This document shows positions 58,935 to 64,000 of a stretch of 64,000 bases of DNA, piece by piece. Numbering within the stretch: position 1 is the stretch's first letter; the number at the start of each line of letters is the position of its first letter. This DNA comes from Rhizosaccharibacter radicis (GTDB taxonomy: Bacteria; Pseudomonadota; Alphaproteobacteria; Acetobacterales; Acetobacteraceae). The notes beneath the pieces were generated by a model. It searched no databases. It was not told where the DNA came from and was given only the letters and a program-made list of their open reading frames with translations. Both the position numbers and the translations under genes were made by a program. Location: assembly GCA_024508355.1 (NCBI GenBank), contig JAMZEJ010000011.1, positions 1 through 64,000 of the forward strand, in the 5' to 3' direction.

Positions 58935-60998
58935 TCAAACATCCAGCAGGGCGTCGACCTTGCGGGCGTTCTCCTGGATGAACTGGAAGCGCAGTTCGGG
59001 GCGGCGCCCCATGAGCTGGTCCACCCGCTCCGAGGTCCGCGCCCGGTCCTCGGGCGGCGTCATCACCCGCAGCAGGGTGCGCTTCGCCGGGTCCATCGTC
59101 GTGTTCTTGAGGTCGCCGGGCGGCATCTCGCCCAGCCCCTTGAAGCGGCTGACCTCCACCTTCGCGTTGGCCTTGAAGCCGCTCCGGAGCTTGCGGTCGC
59201 GGTCGCGGTCGTCCATCGCGTAGATGGTCTTCGCCCCCTGGGTCAGCCGGAACAAGGGCGGCTGGGCCAGATACAGGTGGCCGCCCCGGATCAGGTCCGG
59301 CAGCTCGCGATAGAAGAAGGTCATCAGCAGCGAGGCGATGTGAGCGCCGTCCACGTCCGCGTCGGTCATGATGATGACGCGGCCGTAGCGCAGGCGGGAC
59401 ACGTCGAACCGGTCGCCGATGCCGCAGCCCAGCGCTTCCACCAGGTCGCGCAGCTCCTGGTTGGCGCGCAGCTTCTCCGTGGACGCGCTGGCGACGTTCA
59501 GGATCTTGCCGCGCAGCGGCAGCACCGCCTGGGTTTCGCGGTTGCGCGCCTGCTTGGCCGAGCCTCCGGCCGAGTCGCCCTCCACCAGGAAGATCTCGGT
59601 CTCGGCCGCGTTCTCGCGCGTGCAATCGGTGAGCTTGCCCGGCAGCCGCAGGCGCCGGGTGGCGCTCTTGCGGGGCGTGTCCTTCTGTTCGCGCCGCCGC
59701 AGACGGTCCTCGGCGCGCTCGATCACGAAGGCCAGCAGGTTGTCCGCCTGCGCCGGATGCCCGGCCAGCCAGTGCTCGAAGCGGTCGCGCAGCGCGGTTT
59801 CCACCAGGCGCGTGGCTTCGGGCGTGGTGAGCTTCTCCTTGGTCTGGCCCTGGAACTGCGGGTCGCGGATGAAGGCCGACAGCTTGGCGGCGATGGTGCC
59901 GGACAGATCTTCCGCCGTGACCTGGGCGGCCCGCTTGTTGTTGCGCTGCTCGCCCCAGTTCCGCAGCCCCTTGAGCAGGGCGTTGCGGAACCCGGTCTCG
60001 TGGGTGCCGCCCTGGGGGGTCGGGATGGTGTTGCAGTAGGAGCCGAGCGACGGGTCGCCCGCTTCCAGCCACGCCACCGCCCATTCCGCCCGGCCGGTGG
60101 GCGCGCCGTCTGCGCCCGTGGGCAGGTCGGCCTCGCCGTCCCACAGCTCGGCCAGCAGCCGGGCGCCGTCGCCCAGCTCGTCGCGCAGGCTGTCGGACAG
60201 ACCGCCGGGGAAATGCAGCACCGCTTTTTCCGGCACGTCCTGCCCGGCGCGGATCAGCGAAGGATCGCAGCTCCAGCGCAGGGTGACGCCGCGGAACAGG
60301 TAGGCCTTGGAGCGGCACAGCCGGAACAGCCGCGCCGGCTGGAAGCCGATGGCGCCGAAGATGTCCGGATCGGGGGTAAAGGCGATCTGGGTGCCGCGCC
60401 GGTTCTGGGTGGCGCCGACATTCTCCAGCGGGCCCACGGGCACGCCGCGCTCGAAGCTCTGCCGCCACACGGCCCGGTCGCGCGCCACCTCCACGTCCAG
60501 CCGCGCCGACAGGGCGTTCACCACGGAGGAGCCGACGCCGTGCAGGCCGCCGGAGGTGCTGTAGGCCTTGCCGGAGAACTTGCCGCCGGAATGGAGCGTG
60601 GTGAGGATCACCTCCAGCGCCGAGCGGTCGGGGAACTTGGGATGCGGGTCCACCGGGATGCCGCGTCCGTTGTCGCGCACCACCAGCCGGTTGCCGACCT
60701 CCAACGCGACGTCGATGGCCGTGGCGTGTCCGGCCACCGCCTCGTCCATGGCGTTGTCGATGATCTCGGCGGCGAGATGGTGGAAGGCGTTCTCGTCGGT
60801 GCCGCCGATATACATGCCGGGGCGGCGGCGAACCGGTTCCAGCCCTTCCAGCACCTCGATGTCCTGGGCGGAATAGGTGTCGGAGGGCGCGGACGCGCGC
60901 GCGGCGCTGCGGTTGGTGGGCGCGCTGCCGGAACCCTGGGCTCCTCTCGGGGCCTGCGCGCGGACCCGTGCCGGCTTCTGCGAGAAGAGATCGTTCAT
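58935..60998 (-). CDS. parE: DNA topoisomerase IV subunit B
   Basis: ParE is the ATPase subunit of topoisomerase IV, which unlinks daughter chromosomes. The 687-residue product has the GHKL motifs AAEIIDNAMDEAVAGHA, DNGRGIPVD and STSGGLHGVGSSVVNAL. The TOPRIM acidic sites are FLVEGDSAGGSAKQAR, LPLRGKILNV and MTDADVDGAHI. The start MNDLFSQKPARVRAQ at 60998 follows GGAG; the frame is open upstream without family support. A 35-residue Ala/Arg/Ser-rich leader precedes the ATPase domain. parC is not in the window. Confidence 0.95.
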   Translation of the reverse strand: MNDLFSQKPARVRAQAPRGAQGSGSAPTNRSAARASAPSDTYSAQDIEVLEGLEPVRRRPGMYIGGTDENAFHHLAAEIIDNAMDEAVAGHATAIDVALEVGNRLVVRDNGRGIPVDPHPKFPDRSALEVILTTLHSGGKFSGKAYSTSGGLHGVGSSVVNALSARLDVEVARDRAVWRQSFERGVPVGPLENVGATQNRRGTQIAFTPDPDIFGAIGFQPARLFRLCRSKAYLFRGVTLRWSCDPSLIRAGQDVPEKAVLHFPGGLSDSLRDELGDGARLLAELWDGEADLPTGADGAPTGRAEWAVAWLEAGDPSLGSYCNTIPTPQGGTHETGFRNALLKGLRNWGEQRNNKRAAQVTAEDLSGTIAAKLSAFIRDPQFQGQTKEKLTTPEATRLVETALRDRFEHWLAGHPAQADNLLAFVIERAEDRLRRREQKDTPRKSATRRLRLPGKLTDCTRENAAETEIFLVEGDSAGGSAKQARNRETQAVLPLRGKILNVASASTEKLRANQELRDLVEALGCGIGDRFDVSRLRYGRVIIMTDADVDGAHIASLLMTFFYRELPDLIRGGHLYLAQPPLFRLTQGAKTIYAMDDRDRDRKLRSGFKANAKVEVSRFKGLGEMPPGDLKNTTMDPAKRTLLRVMTPPEDRARTSERVDQLMGRRPELRFQFIQENARKVDALLDV

Positions 60999-61264
60999 GA
61001 TTGGTTCTCGCTCCGGCCCGGTTCGCAAGTCAAGCGTCCGGCACGGTTTGGCAAGCGATGTCCCTTCCGGGCAAGAGCCGCGTGCGCGTCGGCGGGGATC
61101 TCGGCACGCACAGCGGCCTGTCGGGCGCAGAAAGGGTCGGGGTTCCGGCCGGGAAGGAGGATGATGATCTTGCCACCGGGCCAACATCCTATTCTACTTT
61201 TTGCGTTGCATCATGCCGCCGCTCCGCCTGCCGGGCGTTGGCGCGGAGGTGCGGGAGCCGAGGC
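60999..61264. other. divergent region between parE and the RND permease
   Basis: About 265 bp with the promoters of both genes. ATCCTATTCTACTTTTTGC near 61187 is AT-richer than its surroundings and lies about 60-75 bp before the RND start, so it may include a -10 region (TATTCT). GGGAG and GAGG precede the ATG at 61265. Confidence 0.4.
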
Positions 61265-64000
61265 ATGGGCCTGATCAAGTTCGCGCTGAAGTACCGCATC
61301 ACCTTCTACGTGATGGCGGTGCTCATCATGCTGAGCGGCGGGGGCGCCGCCGTGGTGATGCCCAAGGACGTGCTGCCGGAGGTGAACATCCCGGTGGTGA
61401 CGGTGCTGTGGACCTATATCGGTCTGCCCGCCACCCAGATGCAGAACCAGGTGACGTCCTACAGCGAGCTCGCGCTGAGCAACAATGTCGTGGGCATCCG
61501 CGACATGGAAAGCACGACGCTCCAGGGCATCACCGTCACCAAGATCTATTTCCAGCCGGGCACCGACATCTCGGTGGCGCTGACGCAGGTCACCTCGGCC
61601 ACCAACGCGATCCGCGCGCTGCTGCCGGCCGGCATCCAGCCGCCGATCGTGCTGCGGTTCAACGCGTCCTCCGTGCCGGTGATCCAGGTCGCGGCGACGT
61701 CGGCCGTGGAAAGCCAGGCCGAAGTCTACAACTACATGCGTTTCCGCCTGCGCCCGGCGCTGCAGACCGCGCCCGGCACCACCATCCCGCCGCCCTATGG
61801 CGGCACGGCCGAGCAGGTGATGATCGATCTCGATCCGCACGCCATGCAGGCCTATGGCCTCACGCCGATGCAGGTGCTGAACCAGGTCAACGCCCAGAGC
61901 CTGACGCTGCCGTCGGGCTACGCCAAGATGGGCCAGACCCAGTTCATCGTGAAGCTGAACGCGCTGCCGGACGTGCTGGACACGCTGAACACCATCCCGC
62001 TCAAGGTGGTGAACGGCTCGCCGATCCTGCTGCGCGACGTGGGCTGGGCGCGGGCCGGCGGTCCGCCGCAGCAGAACATGGTGCACGTGGACGGCGCCAA
62101 CGGGCTGTTGTTGCCCGTGCTGAAGAACGGGCCGATCTCCACCACCTCCATCATCGACGACATCAAGAGCCGCATCCCGGGGATCAAGGCGGCGGCGCCC
62201 AAGGACATCAAGATCCTCACCCTGTTCGACCAGTCGACCTTCGTGACGGAGGCGATCGGCGACGTGGCGCAGGAAGGCCTGATCGCGGCCGGCCTCACCG
62301 GGCTGATGATCCTGCTGTTCCTGGGCTCGTGGCGCGCGACGCTGGTGGTGCTGGTGTCGATCCCGCTCGCGGTGCTGACGTCGCTCGCGGTGCTGTACGC
62401 GATCGGCGAGACCATGAACGTGATGACCCTGGGCGGGCTGGCGCTGGCGGTGGGCATCCTGGTGGACGACGCCACGGTGGCGATCGAGAACACCTACCGG
62501 GTGCTGGAGGAGGGCAAGGGGTTCCGGGAATCCGTGGTGGAAGGGGCGGCCACCATCGCAAAGCCGACCCTGATCTCCACCCTGTCGATCTGCTCGGCCT
62601 TCGTGAGCGTGCTGTTCATGGTGGGCGCGCCCAAATACATCTTCACCCCGCAGGCGCTCGCGGTGGTGTTCGCGATGCTGGCCTCCTACCTGCTGTCGCG
62701 CACCCTGGTGCCGATCCTGATCGACGTGCTGGTGGGCCCCGAGCACGCGCGCAAGCAGGAGGGCGAGCAGCGGAACGGCGAGCCCGGCCGGCGGCCGGGA
62801 CGGCTGAGGAGTTTCTTTTCGCGCTTCCACCAGGGGTTCGAGAAGCGGTTCGAGCGCTTCCACCAGGGTTATCTCGGGTTGCTGCACGCGGTGCTGACCC
62901 GCCGGCTGTTGACGGGCGCGGTGGTGGGCGCAGTGGTGATCGTGGCGGCGTGCCTGTTCCCGTTCCTGGGGCGCGATTACTTCCCGGCGATCCAGAGCGG
63001 ACAGCTCACGCTCCATGTGCGCGCCAAGCCGGGCCTCCGCATCGAGGAGGCGGCCAAGGTGTTCCAGCGGGTGGAGGACACCATCCGAGAGCAGGCCGGC
63101 CCGGGCAACGTCACCAGCATCGTCGATAATATCGGCCTGCCTTCGGTGACGTACAACCTCGCCTTCAACGACGGCACCTTCGTCGCCTACAACGACGGGC
63201 AGGTGCTGGTGACGCTCAAGCCCGGCATCAACGGCCTGAAGCTCACCAAGGCGTTGCGCCGGGTGCTTCCCGACCGCTTCCCGGACACGGTGTTCTATTT
63301 CCAGCCGGCCGACATCATCACCCAGATCCTGGATTTCGGCGTGCCGGCCCAGATCGACGTGCAGGTGCATGGGCGTCACATGGAAGAGGACCTGCAGGCC
63401 GGGAAGCGGCTGGAAAACCGGCTGCGGCAGCTCCCCGGACTGGTGGACGTCCATCTCCAGCAGATCACGGACGCGCCCGAACTGTTCACCGAGGTCGATC
63501 GCCAGCGCGCGCTGGAACTCGGTCTGACCGAGCAGGAGATCGTGGACCAGGTGAACATCTCGCTGTCCGGCTCCTTCCAGGTGGCGCCGAACTTCTGGAC
63601 CGATCCCAAGACCGGCATCCCCTGGCAGCTCACGGTGCAGACACCGGAATACAAGATCGACACCTTCGACGCCGTGGCCAACACGCCGATCTACACCAGC
63701 AACAACGGACAGAACGCGCCGCAGCCGATCACCCTGCTGCGCAACGTGGCGAGCTTCCACCGCACCGCCGAGCCATCGGTCCTGACCCACATCAACACCC
63801 AGCCGACCTTCGACGTGTACGCCGCGGTGCAGGACACCGATCTCGGGTCGGCGGAAGCGGCCATCAACTGGGTGGTGGCGGAGGAACAGAAGCACCTGAA
63901 GCCCGGCGACACCATCCAGGTGCGCGGCCAGATCGAGAGCATGGAGTCCGCCTTCTCCCATATCGAGGTCGGGCTGGTGGTGGCGGTGATCGCCGTCTAC
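61265..64000 (+). CDS. RND-family efflux permease, C-terminus beyond the window
   Basis: The first 912 codons of an inner-membrane efflux pump of the hydrophobe/amphiphile type (AcrB-like). It starts MGLIKFALKYRITFYVMAVL at ATG 61265. The proton-relay helix is LALAVGILVDDATVAIENTY, with two adjacent aspartates, and the second half begins near LTRRLLTGAVVGAVVIVAA. PGTDISVALTQVTSATNAI and LDPHAMQAYGLTPMQVLNQV lie in the porter domain. No membrane-fusion partner precedes it; one could follow. The drug or substrate is unknown. Confidence 0.94.
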   Translation, partial: MGLIKFALKYRITFYVMAVLIMLSGGGAAVVMPKDVLPEVNIPVVTVLWTYIGLPATQMQNQVTSYSELALSNNVVGIRDMESTTLQGITVTKIYFQPGTDISVALTQVTSATNAIRALLPAGIQPPIVLRFNASSVPVIQVAATSAVESQAEVYNYMRFRLRPALQTAPGTTIPPPYGGTAEQVMIDLDPHAMQAYGLTPMQVLNQVNAQSLTLPSGYAKMGQTQFIVKLNALPDVLDTLNTIPLKVVNGSPILLRDVGWARAGGPPQQNMVHVDGANGLLLPVLKNGPISTTSIIDDIKSRIPGIKAAAPKDIKILTLFDQSTFVTEAIGDVAQEGLIAAGLTGLMILLFLGSWRATLVVLVSIPLAVLTSLAVLYAIGETMNVMTLGGLALAVGILVDDATVAIENTYRVLEEGKGFRESVVEGAATIAKPTLISTLSICSAFVSVLFMVGAPKYIFTPQALAVVFAMLASYLLSRTLVPILIDVLVGPEHARKQEGEQRNGEPGRRPGRLRSFFSRFHQGFEKRFERFHQGYLGLLHAVLTRRLLTGAVVGAVVIVAACLFPFLGRDYFPAIQSGQLTLHVRAKPGLRIEEAAKVFQRVEDTIREQAGPGNVTSIVDNIGLPSVTYNLAFNDGTFVAYNDGQVLVTLKPGINGLKLTKALRRVLPDRFPDTVFYFQPADIITQILDFGVPAQIDVQVHGRHMEEDLQAGKRLENRLRQLPGLVDVHLQQITDAPELFTEVDRQRALELGLTEQEIVDQVNISLSGSFQVAPNFWTDPKTGIPWQLTVQTPEYKIDTFDAVANTPIYTSNNGQNAPQPITLLRNVASFHRTAEPSVLTHINTQPTFDVYAAVQDTDLGSAEAAINWVVAEEQKHLKPGDTIQVRGQIESMESAFSHIEVGLVVAVIAVY

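Noticed and set aside
61211-63961. 916-codon minus-strand open frame opposite the RND permease
   Set aside because: It is the antisense of a clear RND gene and is His/Arg/Gln/Asp-rich throughout.
1-64000. tRNA, rRNA, CRISPR arrays, insertion sequences and prophage genes
   Set aside because: I looked for T-loop motifs, regularly spaced identical repeats, transposase motifs and integrase motifs and saw none. A covariance-model search could still find a small RNA I missed.

Overview
This 64-kb window is chromosomal DNA of a very GC-rich alphaproteobacterium, most likely Rhodospirillales/Acetobacteraceae. The pointers are the block xseB-ispA-dxs, argD-argF next to hslO, a DUF3035 (BamF-type) lipoprotein, a Mak-type ROK fructokinase, a MutL carrying the endonuclease motif, and a Hint-domain repeat protein of a kind common in Acetobacteraceae. 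The genus is inferred from these families, not measured. I found no rRNA or tRNA gene, insertion sequence, prophage or CRISPR array. Almost every stretch without an annotated gene is GC-rich spacer with short direct repeats or hairpins.

Layout. 1-2.3 kb (minus): tusA-like, xseB, ispA and the start of dxs (isoprenoid precursor synthesis). 2.3-7.5 kb (plus): fructokinase, an HSL-type esterase, and an overlapping pair of a zinc alcohol dehydrogenase and an FMN monooxygenase. 7.5-13.5 kb (minus): a large periplasmic-sensing GGDEF/EAL protein and a secreted S53 (sedolisin) protease. 13.7-16.2 kb (plus): SCO1, PCuAC and SCO1 copper chaperones. 16.2-25.3 kb (minus): a LysE exporter; an envelope cluster made of an HtrA protease, response regulator, histidine kinase, small secreted protein and SIMPL protein; and the helicase HrpB.

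25.5-25.9 kb holds a long imperfect tandem duplication between genes. 26.1-29.6 kb (plus): ScsB/DsbD-like thiol reductase, a GNAT acetyltransferase that may be frameshifted, and a secreted SnoaL-like protein. 29.9-36.3 kb (minus): an unknown lipoprotein coupled to an unknown proline-rich protein, hslO, a small unknown protein, a strong terminator, then argF and argD. 36.4-38.7 kb: recX and a convergent acyltransferase. 39.2-47.5 kb (plus): tatA, mtnD, mtnC, ribF, ileS, lspA, an aldo/keto reductase and a BamF-type lipoprotein. 48.7-54.5 kb: mutL, a polytopic membrane protein (minus) and a solitary nuoM.

54.5-58.9 kb is the least ordinary part. It has a 50-codon gene with a strong Shine-Dalgarno site, a cytochrome P450, a 19-bp perfect palindrome, a Hint protein with two 127-residue repeats, a 15-bp-stem terminator, and a 24-codon gene whose ribosome binding site has 13 nt of complementarity to the 16S rRNA tail. 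The window ends with parE (minus) and an RND efflux permease cut by the right edge.

Most of the window is housekeeping. Envelope maintenance recurs: HtrA/SIMPL/two-component, TatA, LspA, BamF, ScsB, SCO/PCuAC, Hsp33. The best candidates for something undescribed are the two short genes with strong ribosome binding sites, the P450/Hint neighbourhood, the coupled pair of unknown genes at 29.9-32.2 kb, and the 25.5-25.9 kb duplication.
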